Below are positions 1-8,861 of a stretch of 64,000 nucleotides of DNA, one piece after another. The stretch is from NCBI GenBank assembly GCA_963770375.1, contig CAVYPM010000008.1, positions 186,001-250,000 of the forward strand. Direction: 5' to 3'. The number at the start of each line of letters is the position of its first letter. Position 1 is the first letter of the stretch. The notes beneath the pieces were generated by a model. It worked only from the letters and a program-made list of their open reading frames with translations, was not told where the DNA came from and ran no database searches. Source of the stretch: DASVBE01 sp963770375 (GTDB lineage: Bacteria; Actinomycetota; Actinomycetes; Streptosporangiales; Streptosporangiaceae). Made by a program: the position numbers and the translations under genes.

Positions 1-248
1 CACCCATGCTCGTGGTGCACGGCGAGAAGGACATGTGGATATCTCCCTCGGACGTGCGCGCCTTCGTGGAGCGGGTCCGCGCCGTGTCAGGCCACCCGGT
101 CATTTACGCCGAGCTACCCGGCGCACACCACGACTTCGACGTGTACGAGTCCATCCGGTCCGCCGCGGTCAGCCGGGCAGTGGAACAGTTCATCGCGAGT
201 GCGGGAACCAGTAGCGCAGCGCCCCGGCCGCACCCGCGGCCAGCATGA
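1..248 (+). CDS. alpha/beta hydrolase, C-terminal part (partial at window edge)
   Basis: Only the last ~80 residues are in the window; the gene enters from the left. The fragment HGEKDMWI followed about 30 residues later by GAHHDF matches the acid loop and catalytic-histidine loop at the end of alpha/beta hydrolases of the esterase/lipase type (Asp in GEKD, His in GAHHDF). The last ~15 residues are Pro/Arg/Ala-rich and probably unstructured. The nucleophile region lies outside the window, so substrate and subfamily cannot be given. It converges on the LysR gene to its right. Confidence 0.6.
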   Translation, partial: PMLVVHGEKDMWISPSDVRAFVERVRAVSGHPVIYAELPGAHHDFDVYESIRSAAVSRAVEQFIASAGTSSAAPRPHPRPA

Positions 249-377
249 TGATGACGGCGGCGACCGCAGCGGCTGGCGATAACCGTCGTGCAGCAGGTGC
301 CAACGGCCGATCCTTATAGGCCAGGCACCCGCAGGGCTGGGCCGTAAAGGCCGCCGGAACGGCGTCCTGGTCCTGCG

Positions 378-1313
378 CTAGGTGACTGCGGCAGGCGTGT
401 CCAGCCACCCCCGCTCCGCCGAGCACCGGCGTGCGCTCTCCAGGAAGCGTTCCGTCGCCTCTGACTGACCGCGCACCGGCCAGAGAATCGACCATTCAGC
501 CATGATTTCCGGCTGGACGAGCTTGCGAGCCGTGATGCCCGGGTCTCCGGCCGCGGCATTGCGGGCGAACGACGCCAGCGGCAGGCCGACCTCGTGCGTA
601 GCCCGCAATCGGGCAACCATCGCCTGGGGTGGCGGGTCGGCGAAGGCGCGGATTTCCGGCTGAAAGCCGTTCTGCTCGCATGCTGCGACGACGCGGTCGT
701 AATAGCCGGGCGAGAGCTCGCGCGGAAACAACAGGAGCGTCTCGCCCGCGAGGCTCACGACCGGGACCGGGTCCTCCTCGGCAAGGCGATGGTGGCTGCC
801 GACCAGCAGGGCCAGCGGCTCCGCACGCAGCGGCCGGCCGCGCACTCCGCGCATGGGCTCCGGGAATAGCGCCAGCCCGACGTCCAGTTCGCCGGCCAGC
901 ACCCGGCCGGCGATCTGGGAGCTGAAGTGCTCGGCAGCTATGACGGTCAGGTTCGGGCTGTCGTGCTCGACGGCGGTCACGATCGCGCTGAGGGTCTCGT
1001 AGCCGGCCATCGGGGCGTAACCCAGCCGGACTGTCCCGGCGATGCCGGCGCCCGCCAGGCGGGCTCGCTCCGCCGCGCGTTCGAGGGCGCTCAGCGCGAT
1101 CGGGGCTTCCTCGAGGAGCGCCCGGCCGGCGGCGGTGAGCGCTACCTGCCGGCTGTTGCGGACGAACAGGTCAGTGCCGAGGGCGCGCTCCAGATTGTGG
1201 ATCTGGTTGCTGAGCGACGGCTGAGAGATGTACAGGCTCGCCGCTGCGCGGCTGAAGTGCAGTTCGCGCGCGACGGCCAGGAAATAGCGCAGCAGCCGGG
1301 GATCGAGATCCAT
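378..1313 (-). CDS. LysR-family transcriptional regulator
   Basis: This 311-residue protein has the usual LysR length. Residues ~5-64 form the winged helix-turn-helix (LLRYFLAVARELHFSRAAASLYISQ on through NLERALGTDLFVR), and residues ~90-300 form the periplasmic-binding-protein-like effector domain. The start ATG is directly followed by the HTH, as normal. It is divergent from the F420/NADP reductase-like gene at 1442, the classic arrangement in which a LysR protein controls its neighbour and itself from a shared intergenic region. That region carries palindromes (separate entry). The effector is not predictable from sequence. Confidence 0.93.
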   Translation of the reverse strand: MDLDPRLLRYFLAVARELHFSRAAASLYISQPSLSNQIHNLERALGTDLFVRNSRQVALTAAGRALLEEAPIALSALERAAERARLAGAGIAGTVRLGYAPMAGYETLSAIVTAVEHDSPNLTVIAAEHFSSQIAGRVLAGELDVGLALFPEPMRGVRGRPLRAEPLALLVGSHHRLAEEDPVPVVSLAGETLLLFPRELSPGYYDRVVAACEQNGFQPEIRAFADPPPQAMVARLRATHEVGLPLASFARNAAAGDPGITARKLVQPEIMAEWSILWPVRGQSEATERFLESARRCSAERGWLDTPAAVT

Positions 1314-1322
1314 AGCCGGAAG

Positions 1323-1395
1323 CTATCACTGGCAGGGGCAACGGGTCTTGGACGCGCAACCCCGCGGGTGGCTTAACTGATAGTTGAAGGCTCAA
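1323..1395. promoter_or_regulatory. candidate LysR operator in the divergent intergenic region
   Basis: The 128-bp gap between lysR and the reductase gene holds three dyads: AACT-GAT-AGTT (1375-1385), TTGA-AGGC-TCAA (1384-1395), and CTATCA (1323-1328) matched by TGATAG (1378-1383). LysR proteins bind T-N11-A dyads in such intergenic regions and often contact two sites in phase. Position and symmetry are visible; the binding itself is inferred. Confidence 0.45.
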
Positions 1396-1441
1396 TTATC
1401 CGACGAAGGGCCTGACGGTGGCGGCAGGCAGAGGAGTAACG

Positions 1442-2095
1442 ATGACAACAGCAATAGTGGGGGTCGGCAACATCGGGAGCACCGTTGCCCGGCACCTGAC
1501 AGCCGGCGGCGAGTCCGTCGTCCTAGCCGCGAAGGACCTGTCGCGCGCGCAGGCGCTCGCCGAAGAACGAGGGCCGCTGGCGCGCGCTGCTTCGGTGGCG
1601 GACGCGATCAGCGGGGCCGACGCGGTGCTCTTCGCGGTGTGGCTCGACACGATGCGAGAGCTGATCCCCGAGCAGGCGAACCTGCTCACGGGCAAGGTCG
1701 TCATCGACCCATCGAACCCGATTGGCTTCGACGCATCAGGACAGCTGATGCGGACCCTGCCCGACGGCGAATCCTCGGGCTCGGTCGTGGCGGCGCTGCT
1801 TCCCGCGGAAGCGCACTACGTGAAGGCCTTCGGGACGCTTGGCGCCGACGCCCTGGCCGTCAGCGCCAACCGCGACCCGCTGGCCGTGCTGTTCTACGCC
1901 ACCGACGACGACGCCGCGGACAAGACGATCAACCGGCTGATCCGCGCGGCCGGATTCGAGCCGTGGAAGGCCGGCGGCGTTGACGCCGCAGGCCGGATCG
2001 AGGCGCCCGCCGGTGACCTGCATCAGTACGGCTTCAACGGTGAGGTCGTCGACCTCGCTCGAGCCCGGACCGCCACCGCGGGTTCCCGCGCCTGA
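1442..2095 (+). CDS. NADPH-dependent F420 reductase-like / NAD(P)-binding oxidoreductase
   Basis: The 217-residue protein begins with a Rossmann fold, TAIVGVGNIGSTVARHL (GxGxxG), and continues with ADAVLFAVW, VVIDPSNPIG and VKAFGTLGAD, the order seen in the F420-dependent NADP reductase (FNO/NADP_F420) family. Family members transfer hydride between F420H2 and NADP, although many actinobacterial homologues are uncharacterised oxidoreductases. The ATG at 1442 is chosen because a GAGGAG ribosome site lies just upstream; an in-frame GTG 24 bases earlier lacks one. It is divergent from the LysR gene and probably controlled by it. Confidence 0.8.
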   Translation: MTTAIVGVGNIGSTVARHLTAGGESVVLAAKDLSRAQALAEERGPLARAASVADAISGADAVLFAVWLDTMRELIPEQANLLTGKVVIDPSNPIGFDASGQLMRTLPDGESSGSVVAALLPAEAHYVKAFGTLGADALAVSANRDPLAVLFYATDDDAADKTINRLIRAAGFEPWKAGGVDAAGRIEAPAGDLHQYGFNGEVVDLARARTATAGSRA

Positions 2096-2104
2096 GCCCT
2101 GCTG

Positions 2105-2302
2105 TCACCGGCGGGAACCGGTGAGCACCGCCGGCAGCAGGCGCTGAAGGACGGCGCTAGGGCGGCGGAGGGGACGGGCGGATAGCTGGCGGTCCGCACG
2201 GCGGTCCCGGCGGGCGTCACTGACGATGCGGTGAATCTCGGCCCGGCGGTTCATGTCGGCAACGTCGAGCTTGGTGATCTGGTACAGGATGTAGGGGTGC
2301 AT
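2105..2302 (-). CDS. small uncharacterised actinobacterial protein
   Basis: A 65-residue product begins MHPYILYQITKLDVADMNRR and then becomes very Arg-rich. Short proteins with this opening (Tyr-Leu-Tyr-Gln, then an acidic/basic helix) are common in actinobacteria and have no assigned role. AAGGAG lies 8 bases before the ATG at 2302; an ATG at 2308 is only 2 bases from it, so 2302 is the likelier start. The C-terminal half contains no recognisable domain. It converges on the reductase gene. Confidence 0.55.
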   Translation of the reverse strand: MHPYILYQITKLDVADMNRRAEIHRIVSDARRDRRADRQLSARPLRRPSAVLQRLLPAVLTGSRR

Positions 2303-2512
2303 TTTCATTTCTCCTTGGTGCTGCCTGGTGGCTTGTTCTGAGCATGCGGCTAAGGCCGCCCGGGGCGGATCGGGCGAATGCCCCGTTTCCCGGCGCCCGG
2401 CTGCTTAGATTTCCCGCAGCTTGCTAAGGCGCGCCCGCCAGCACAGGTAAGAGCGTCTGCGTCCGCAGAGTGGACCTCAGCAGTCCCGCCCGCCTCGGCA
2501 CGCTCCCCGGTC

Positions 2513-2561
2513 TTGACAAGCAGCGGGGCAGGCCTAATGATGATTCGGTCAGACGACCGAA
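2513..2561 (+). promoter_or_regulatory. tetR promoter with TetR-type operator
   Basis: A TTGACA hexamer (2513-2518) is followed after 16 bases by TAATGA (2535-2540), a good housekeeping promoter. Immediately downstream is a perfect palindrome TTCGGTC-AGAC-GACCGAA (2544-2561). Its placement over the transcription start, 40 bases before tetR, is that of an autoregulatory operator. A nearly identical palindrome precedes the OsmC gene at 5358. Binding by the adjacent TetR is inferred. Confidence 0.75.
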
Positions 2562-2601
2562 CGAGAGCCTTGGGCCGGCCTAGTCAGCGCGTGGAGGATT
2601 C

Positions 2602-3210
2602 ATGGTGGCGGAGCAGGACACCCGGTTGCGGATCCTGGCCGCGGCCAAGGGCGTGCTGATGGATGCCGGCTACGCGAACCTGTCGACACGGGGCATCGCG
2701 GAAGCAGCGGGGGTGCCGCTGAGCCAGATTCACTACCACTTCGGGTCGAAGCAGAAGCTGATGCTTGCGGTGCTGGACATGGAGAACCGGGCGCGGCTTG
2801 CCCGGCAGGAGGCGATGTTCGAGTCCGACAAGCCGTTGTGGGAGCAGTGGCTGCAGGCCTGCGACTTCTTCGACGACGACCTTGAGTCGGGCTATGTGCG
2901 GGTGCTGATGGAGATGACGGCGGCGGGCTGGTCGAACCCGGAGATCGCGGAAGCGGTATCCACCCAGGTACAGGGATGGTTCGATCTTCTCGCCGAGGTG
3001 GCGCAGCGAGCGGCCAAGCGGTTCGGTTTGCTGAGCCCGTTCACGCCGGAGGAACTGGCCGCCCTGGCGGGCCTGCCGTTCCTGGGCGCAGAAGCGGTGA
3101 TTCTGCTCGGCCTTGGCGACTCGAAGATTGCGGGGCGCCCGGCGCTGCGCAAGATCGGTGACCTGCTGCGGGCGCTCGAAGAGCGGCCGGAGCCAAGGCA
3201 GTCGCCATGA
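2602..3210 (+). CDS. TetR-family transcriptional regulator
   Basis: The 202-residue protein has an N-terminal TetR helix-turn-helix at ~10-55 (ILAAAKGVLMDAGY, then LSTRGIAEAAGV and IHYHFGSKQKLM) and an all-helical ligand domain. GGAGG lies 6 bases before the ATG. It is the first gene of the cassette and overlaps the next gene by 4 bases (ATGA), so the two are translationally coupled. The palindrome at 2544-2561 is probably its own operator, and the one at 5358-5375 a second target. The ligand is unknown and may be the substrate of the enzymes encoded downstream. Confidence 0.93.
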   Translation: MVAEQDTRLRILAAAKGVLMDAGYANLSTRGIAEAAGVPLSQIHYHFGSKQKLMLAVLDMENRARLARQEAMFESDKPLWEQWLQACDFFDDDLESGYVRVLMEMTAAGWSNPEIAEAVSTQVQGWFDLLAEVAQRAAKRFGLLSPFTPEELAALAGLPFLGAEAVILLGLGDSKIAGRPALRKIGDLLRALEERPEPRQSP

Positions 3211-5309
3211 GGGCCTGCTACCCCGACAGCGATGGGTTCGTCGTTCGTGACGGTGCCGAGATCCGGTATGAGCGCTACGGGGAGGGCTGGCCGGCGATCC
3301 TGCTGCTGCCGCCCTGGTCGCTCGTGCATTCCCGGCACTGGAAGATGCAGATCCCCTATCTGGCGCGGCATTTCACGGTGGTGTGTTTTGACGGGCGGGG
3401 CAGCGGCGGCTCCAGCCGGCCGGCCGACGCGAGCGCCTACAGCGACGTGGCGTTCGCGTCGGATGCGCTGGCGGTGATGGACGCCGCCGGAATCGGCAGC
3501 GCGGTCCTGGTCAGCGTCTCACGCGGCGCGTTGTGGGCGCTGCGGCTGTGCGCCGAGCATCCGGACCGGGTGCTGGGGTCGGTGTTCATCGCGCCCAGCG
3601 CACGGCTGATGCCGCCGCCTGCCGAGCGCCGGGTAGAGCGCTTCGACGAGGTGATCGACGACCCGGTCGGCTGGCAGACCTATAACGCCCACTACTGGAA
3701 GACCCACTACTCCGATTTCGTCACGTTCTTTGTGGAGCGCATCTTCACCGAGCCGCACTCGACGAAACCGATCGAGGACGCGACCGGATGGGCGCTGGAG
3801 ACCGATGGCGAGACGCTGGCGGCCGCGGACCGCGGCATTGAACGCTGTGACGCGGCGGCGACCCGGCGGCTGGCCGCGCAAGTGGACTGCCCGGTCCTGG
3901 TGATGCCCGGCACGCAGGATGGGGTGCGCGGCTGCGCCGAGGGCGAGGCGCTGGCCAGTTGCACAGGCGGCGCGATGGTGACGCTGGAAGGGTCGGGCCA
4001 TTTCCCGCATGTCCGTGATCCGGTCCGGGTCAACCTGCTGATCAGGCAGTTCGCGGAAAGGGGTCCGGCGATGATGCACACCGTAACCTGGACTCGCGGC
4101 CCGTGCCGCCCGAGGCGCGCTCTGTACCTTTCCTCCCCCATCGGGCTCGGCCACGCCCGCCGCGACGTGGCCATCGCCAAGGAGCTGAAACGGCTCCGTC
4201 CCGAACTTGAGATCGACTGGCTGGCTCAGCACCCGGTGACCGCCGTGCTCGATGCCGAGGGCGAGCACATCCACCCCGCCAGCCGGTGGCTGGCCAGCGA
4301 ATCCGCACACGTCGCCGCCGAGGCGGCCGGGCACGATCTGCACTGCTTCCAGGCGCTGCGCCGGATGGACGAGATCCTGGTGGCCAACTTCATGGTGTTC
4401 CAGGAGGTCGTCGAGGAAGGCTGCTACGACCTGGTCATCGGAGACGAAGCCTGGGACGTCGACTACTACTGGCACGAGAACCCGGAGCTGAAACGCGGCC
4501 AGAACGTGTGGCTCACCGATTTCGTCGGCTACCTGCCGATGCCCGACGGCGGGGACAGGGAAGCCTTCCTGACCACTGACTACAACGCCGAGATGATCGA
4601 GCACATCGACCGCTACCCGTGGATCCGGGACCGGGCCATCTTCGTCGGGAACGACGAGGACATCGTGCCGGGCACCTTCGGCGGGAGCCTGCCAGCCATC
4701 AGGGACTGGACCACGCGGCACTTCTCCTACTCCGGCTACATCACCGGCTTCACGCCACCCAAGCCCGATGAGGTGGCACCGCTCCGCTCCCGGCTGGGAT
4801 ACCGCGACGACGAGCTGGTCTGCGTGGTCGCCGTCGGCGGCAGCGGCGTCGGCCGGTCCCTGATCGAGAAGGTCGTCGCCGCCTACCCGCTGGCCAAGAA
4901 GGCCGTGCCGGAGCTGCGGATGGTCGTGGTGACCGGCCCCCGCATCGATCCGGCGGACTTCCCCCAGCGCGCCGGCCTTGATCTGCACGGCTACGTCCAC
5001 CGGCTCTACGAGCATCTGTGCGTCTGCGACCTCGCCATCGTCCAGGGCGGGCTGACCACCACCATGGAGCTGACTGCCGCCCGGCGCCCGTTCCTCTACT
5101 TCCCGCTCGGGCACCACTTCGAGCAGAACTTCCACGTCCGTCACCGGCTCGACCGCTACGGCGCCGGCCAGTACATGGACTACGCCACCACCGACCCCGA
5201 CCTCATCGCCGCCCGCATCACCGAACTGGCCGGAAAGCCCGTCAGCTACCGCGACGTCGAGACCGACGGTGCGGCCCGCGCCGCCCAGCTCATCGCCGAA
5301 CTCATCTAG
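3207..5309 (+). CDS. alpha/beta hydrolase-like domain fused to UGT-type glycosyltransferase
   Basis: One uninterrupted 700-residue frame holds two domains. Residues ~10-285 are an alpha/beta hydrolase fold ending with the histidine loop GSGHFPHVRDP; the nucleophile elbow reads S-V-S-R-G rather than G-x-S-x-G. Residues ~300-700 are a GT-B glycosyltransferase: SSPIGLGHARRD at the acceptor side, and GGLTTTMELTAARRPFLYF followed by HHFEQNFH in the nucleotide-sugar half, as in the UGT/MGT families. The start overlaps the tetR stop. An internal ATG near 4071 could also start the second domain alone. A role in attaching a sugar to a small molecule is inferred; substrate unknown. Its first domain is paralogous to the protein at 8862-9788. 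Confidence 0.8.
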   Translation: MRACYPDSDGFVVRDGAEIRYERYGEGWPAILLLPPWSLVHSRHWKMQIPYLARHFTVVCFDGRGSGGSSRPADASAYSDVAFASDALAVMDAAGIGSAVLVSVSRGALWALRLCAEHPDRVLGSVFIAPSARLMPPPAERRVERFDEVIDDPVGWQTYNAHYWKTHYSDFVTFFVERIFTEPHSTKPIEDATGWALETDGETLAAADRGIERCDAAATRRLAAQVDCPVLVMPGTQDGVRGCAEGEALASCTGGAMVTLEGSGHFPHVRDPVRVNLLIRQFAERGPAMMHTVTWTRGPCRPRRALYLSSPIGLGHARRDVAIAKELKRLRPELEIDWLAQHPVTAVLDAEGEHIHPASRWLASESAHVAAEAAGHDLHCFQALRRMDEILVANFMVFQEVVEEGCYDLVIGDEAWDVDYYWHENPELKRGQNVWLTDFVGYLPMPDGGDREAFLTTDYNAEMIEHIDRYPWIRDRAIFVGNDEDIVPGTFGGSLPAIRDWTTRHFSYSGYITGFTPPKPDEVAPLRSRLGYRDDELVCVVAVGGSGVGRSLIEKVVAAYPLAKKAVPELRMVVVTGPRIDPADFPQRAGLDLHGYVHRLYEHLCVCDLAIVQGGLTTTMELTAARRPFLYFPLGHHFEQNFHVRHRLDRYGAGQYMDYATTDPDLIAARITELAGKPVSYRDVETDGAARAAQLIAELI

Positions 5310-5357
5310 AAGCCAGCCCCTTGTATCACCGGACACCCGTCCGGCTCTGCACAGTAG

Positions 5358-5375
5358 ATCGGTCGGTCGATCGAA
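5358..5375. promoter_or_regulatory. second TetR-type operator, upstream of the OsmC gene
   Basis: ATCGGTC-GGTC-GATCGAA has the same 7-4-7 layout as the tetR operator at 2544-2561, with one base changed in each arm. It lies in the 100-bp gap between the hydrolase-glycosyltransferase and OsmC genes, 37 bases before the OsmC start. This suggests a second promoter of the same TetR regulon. Confidence 0.65.
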
Positions 5376-5411
5376 TTAAGACCGGCATCCATCAAGAGAG
5401 GAACCAAGAAA

Positions 5412-5972
5412 ATGACCGCAACCGAGATCCCCGTCGACAACGGCGTCAACGTCGAAGCGCTGCTCGGCGTCCGCTCAGCCCTGCCCAGCACCCCGGACAT
5501 CGCCAAGTTCCAGTGGCGTTCGACGGTGTCGTGGGTCAACGGCACGCACAGCCGCTCCGATGTCGAGACGTTCTACGGCTTCGGCGAGGAGCAGCAGCAC
5601 CACACGACCTTCAGCTACGACGCCGACCACCCGCTGCAGTTCGCCGCCAAGGACCAGGGCGTCACCCCGGTGGAGTACGTCCTGGTCGGCCTCGGCAGCT
5701 GCCTGACCGCCGGGATAGCCGCCGTGGCCCAGCAGCGGTCGATCCAGCTGCGCTCGGTACGGGCCACCCTGGCCGCCGAGATGGACCTGCACGGGATCCT
5801 GGGCGCCGACCCCGATGTCCGCAACGGCTTCAGCGGGGTCACCGTCAGCTACCAGATCGACGCCGACGCCACCGCCGAGGAGATCCAGGCGCTGGTCGCC
5901 CAGTCGCAGAAGCGCTCCGCCGTCTACGACATCATCACCAACCCGACCAGCGTCACCGTCAACGTCGGCTGA
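5412..5972 (+). CDS. OsmC-family protein with a single cysteine
   Basis: This 186-residue protein matches the OsmC/Ohr fold: GLGSCLTAGIAAVAQQR carries the first conserved cysteine (~C97), and the end reads SAVYDIITNPTSVTVNV. OsmC/Ohr enzymes reduce organic hydroperoxides with two cysteines. Here the second position, normally within the CPV-like motif, is serine (KRSAVYDI), and no other cysteine is present. A classic two-Cys peroxidase cycle is therefore unlikely. GAGGA precedes the ATG. It heads the second transcript of the cassette and is followed closely by the monooxygenase gene. Confidence 0.87.
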   Translation: MTATEIPVDNGVNVEALLGVRSALPSTPDIAKFQWRSTVSWVNGTHSRSDVETFYGFGEEQQHHTTFSYDADHPLQFAAKDQGVTPVEYVLVGLGSCLTAGIAAVAQQRSIQLRSVRATLAAEMDLHGILGADPDVRNGFSGVTVSYQIDADATAEEIQALVAQSQKRSAVYDIITNPTSVTVNVG

Positions 5973-6002
5973 TCCGGTCCAGGCAAGCAGGGAGGAGCAG
6001 CC

Positions 6003-7236
6003 GTGCCGAGTACAACCACCGTGATTATCGGTGCTGGCCACTGCGGGCTGGCCATGAGCGCCTGCCTTACCGCGCGTTCGATCGACCACGTCATCCTCGA
6101 ACGCGCAGAGGTAGCGAACTCGTGGCGCACGCAGCGGTGGGACTCGCTGCGGCTGCTCACCCCGAACTGGATGACCCGGCTGCCCGGATATCAGTACCGC
6201 GGCGCCGACCCGGACGGCTACCTCAGCGCACGGGAAGTCGCGGCGATGCTCACGGACTACGCCCAGCGCATCCGCGGCGCCGGTACGGACCGGCACGACG
6301 GTGACCTCGGTCCGGGCGGCCGGAGGCGGCTTCGTCGTGCGAACCGACCAGGGCGTCTGGCACGCGCCGACGGTGGTTCTGGCCTGCGGGGGTGCCACGT
6401 TGCCCGCGGTGCCGGGGCTGGCGCGGCTGGTGCCGGCCGGAATCTCCTCGGTCACCCCGGCGGGCTACCGCAGCCCCGGCGAGCTGCCCCCGGGCGGTGT
6501 CCTGGTGGTCGGCGCCTCGGCCAGCGGGGTCCAGCTCGCCGACGAGCTGCACCGCTCCGGGCGCCCGGTCACACTCGCCGTCGGCGAGCACGTCCGCATG
6601 CCGCGTACCTACCGCGGCCGGGACATCCTGTGGTGGCTGGACGCCGCCGGGGTGCTGGACCAGCGCTACGACGAGGTTGATGACCTGGTGCGGGCGCGGA
6701 ATGTGCCCTCGATGCAGCTGGTGGGCACGCCGGGCCGAACGGTCGACCTGAACGCCCTGAGCTCTGCCGGAGTGCGGCTGGCCGGCCGCCTGGCCGGGAT
6801 CCAGGACGGGGTCGCCCAGTTCTCCGGCTCCCTGCCCAACGTGTGCGCGCTGGCCGACCTGAAGCTAGGGCGGCTGCTGGACACGATCGACGCCTGGGCA
6901 GGGACCGCTGGTGAGCGGTTCGCGCCCACGGCCGTGCGCGCCGCGCCGCTGGGCCTGGACCTGCGCTCGGGCGAGATCAGCACGATCGTCTGGGCGACCG
7001 GATACCGGCCTGATCTGTCCTGGCTGCATGTCCCGGTGCTGGACCGCAAGGGCCGGATCGTCCACGACGGCGGTGCGACAGCCAGCCCGGGCCTGTATGT
7101 GATCGGCATGCCGTTCCTGCGCCGCCGCAAGTCAACCCTGATAGACGGCGCGGCCCGCGACGCCGCCGAGCTGACCGCGCATCTCGCCGGCCACCTCGAC
7201 GCACTCGCCGGCCGCCGCGAAAGGAACGCCTCATGA
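6003..7236 (+). CDS. flavin-containing monooxygenase-like FAD/NAD(P) oxidoreductase (frameshifted)
   Basis: The start encodes an FAD-binding Rossmann motif (VIIGAGHCGLAMSACL) followed by NSWRTQRWDSLRLLTPNW, typical of flavin monooxygenases. After ~6277 the protein continues in another frame (VRTGTTVTSVRAAGG), with a second dinucleotide motif VVGASASGVQLADEL and a final ATGYRPDLSWL. One extra base in the GC run around 6277 explains the break; rejoined, the product is ~410 residues. The ribosome site is GGGAGGAG. The enzyme would use NADPH, FAD and oxygen on an unknown substrate. Its stop overlaps the next start (ATGA). It may be a sequencing error or a recent pseudogene. Confidence 0.8.
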
Positions 7237-7706
7237 ACGAGCACCCCCTGGCCACAGCGATATCCACGGCCGTGGCCAGCCGCGACAGCGCCGCGCTGGC
7301 CGCCGCGGTCACCGGCACCGTCCGGCTGCGGGCGCTGCTGCCCGGCGGCCCGATCCAGGCGCAGGGCCGCGACCCCGTCGTGGCCTGCTTCGGCGGGTGG
7401 TTCGCCGACTTTGACACCGTCGAGCTGGTGGAATCAGCCGGCGAGGCGGTGGCCGACCGGCTGCTGATCCACTACCGGCTGAACGTGACCCGGCGCGGCA
7501 CCCGCTGGACCTGCACCCAGACCTCAGTCTGCAAGACCAGACAACGGCCAGCTGGCCACCATCGACCTGCTCTGCTCAGGCTTCCGCGAGATCAAGCCGA
7601 CCAAGATACCCAACCCGGCACTGAACGCGTGGGGCGATCTACGACCTGGACAACCCCTACCCGCTGTTCGCGCAGGTTCAGGCGGACGGCCCGGTGCACG
7701 AGGTGA
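7233..7706 (+). CDS. NTF2-like / SnoaL-like protein (frameshifted)
   Basis: The start (ATG overlapping the previous stop) encodes ~100 residues of an NTF2-like alpha+beta barrel, ending GTRWTCTQTSVCKT. The sequence then continues in the +1 frame as DNGQLATIDLLCSGFRE, which completes the barrel; one extra base near 7539 explains this. The true C-terminus is uncertain because the frame also shifts near the P450 start. NTF2-like proteins in such cassettes are small hydrolases, isomerases or cyclases (SnoaL and ketosteroid isomerase types). No catalytic residues can be assigned here. Confidence 0.6.
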   Translation: MNEHPLATAISTAVASRDSAALAAAVTGTVRLRALLPGGPIQAQGRDPVVACFGGWFADFDTVELVESAGEAVADRLLIHYRLNVTRRGTRWTCTQTSVCKTRQRPAGHHRPALLRLPRDQADQDTQPGTERVGRSTTWTTPTRCSRRFRRTARCTR

Positions 7707-8833
7707 CGCTCGCCGACGGGCACCGCGCGTGGCTGATCGTCGGTCACGAGGAGGCGAAGGCCGCTCTCACCCACGCCGCCCTGTCCAAGGACATGCACGC
7801 CGCACTCGCCCGCGACGGGGCGGTGGTCGCCGAGGGCCTGCCCGGACCCGCCTTCGCCCGGCACATGCTCAGCGTCGACCCGCCCGACCATACCCGGCTG
7901 CGCCGGCTGGCCTCGGCTGCCTTCAGCCGGCCACGGATCGCGGCCCTCCGGCCACGTGTCCAGGCGATCGTCGACGGGCTGCTGGACGACCTCGAGGCCG
8001 CCGGCGGCGACGGTGCCGTCGACCTGGTCAAGGGCTTCGCTTTCCCGCTGCCGTTCACCGTGATCAGCGAACTGCTCGGCGTCCCTGAACCAGACCGGGA
8101 TCAGCTCGGGAGCTGGTTCATCACGCTGCTCACACCGTCGTCGGCGCCCGAGCCGCAGGCCGAGGCCGTGGCGGCCTCGGCGAACATCGTGCAGTATCTG
8201 ACTGAGCTGCTCGCCCGCAAGCGCGCCGCCCCCGGCCAGGACCTGGTCACCGACCTGGTCCGCGCGGCCGATCAGGACGGCGCGCTGTCCGAGCAGGAGA
8301 TGCTCTCCACGATCTTCCAGCTGGTCGTCGCCGGGCACGACACCACGACCAGCCTCATCGGCAACGGCACCGTGGCGCTGCTGCGCACCCCCAGCAGCGC
8401 GACGCACTCGTCGCCGACCCGGCCCTGATACCGCACGCGATCGAGGAAATCCTGCGCTGGGACGCACCCGGTGCCCCACTCGACGTTCAGGTACACCACC
8501 CAGGACGTCACCCTCGGCGGCACCCTCATTCCCGCCTACAGCCAGGTCATCATCTCCCTGGCCGCCGCCAACCGCGACCCAGCCCGCTACCCCGGCCCCC
8601 AGGCACTCGACATCACCCGCACCGACACCAGCCACCTGGCCTTCGGCCACGGCATCCACCACTGCCTCGGAGCCCGGCTGGCCCGGCTCGAGGGCCTCAT
8701 AGCATTCACCACCCTGCTCACCCGCTTCCCCGCCATGCAGCTCGCCGTCCCACGATCAGCACTGCGCTGGGGCCACGGCGACGGGCTGGTCCTGCGGGGC
8801 CTGACCGAACTGCCGGTCATCCTCCGCCCGTAA
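7629..8833 (+). CDS. cytochrome P450 (several frameshifts)
   Basis: The pieces together make a complete bacterial class I P450 of ~400 residues: IYDLDNPYPLFAQV at the N-terminus, DPPDHTRLRRL, I-helix VVAGHDTTTS, K-helix EEILRW (ExxR), and heme loop FGHGIHHCLGARLAR with the cysteine ligand. The frame changes near 7631 (G run at the likely GTG start), ~8388 (one C missing) and ~8466 (one C extra); the last two restore the frame. All three are in short G/C runs. The enzyme would hydroxylate a small molecule using a ferredoxin, and no ferredoxin gene lies in the cassette. Confidence 0.85.
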
Positions 8834-8861
8834 TGGTGATCGCGGAGGGTAGGAGTTCTGC

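Noticed and set aside
190..495. Minus-strand 101-residue frame ending in a possible membrane helix
   Set aside because: The helix is suggestive, but it overlaps the hydrolase end and the start of the LysR tail, and no start signal is seen.
3519..5336. 605-residue open frame on the minus strand opposite the hydrolase-glycosyltransferase
   Set aside because: It is a mirror frame of the plus-strand gene: Val/Gly/Asp-rich composition with no domain, and no start signals.
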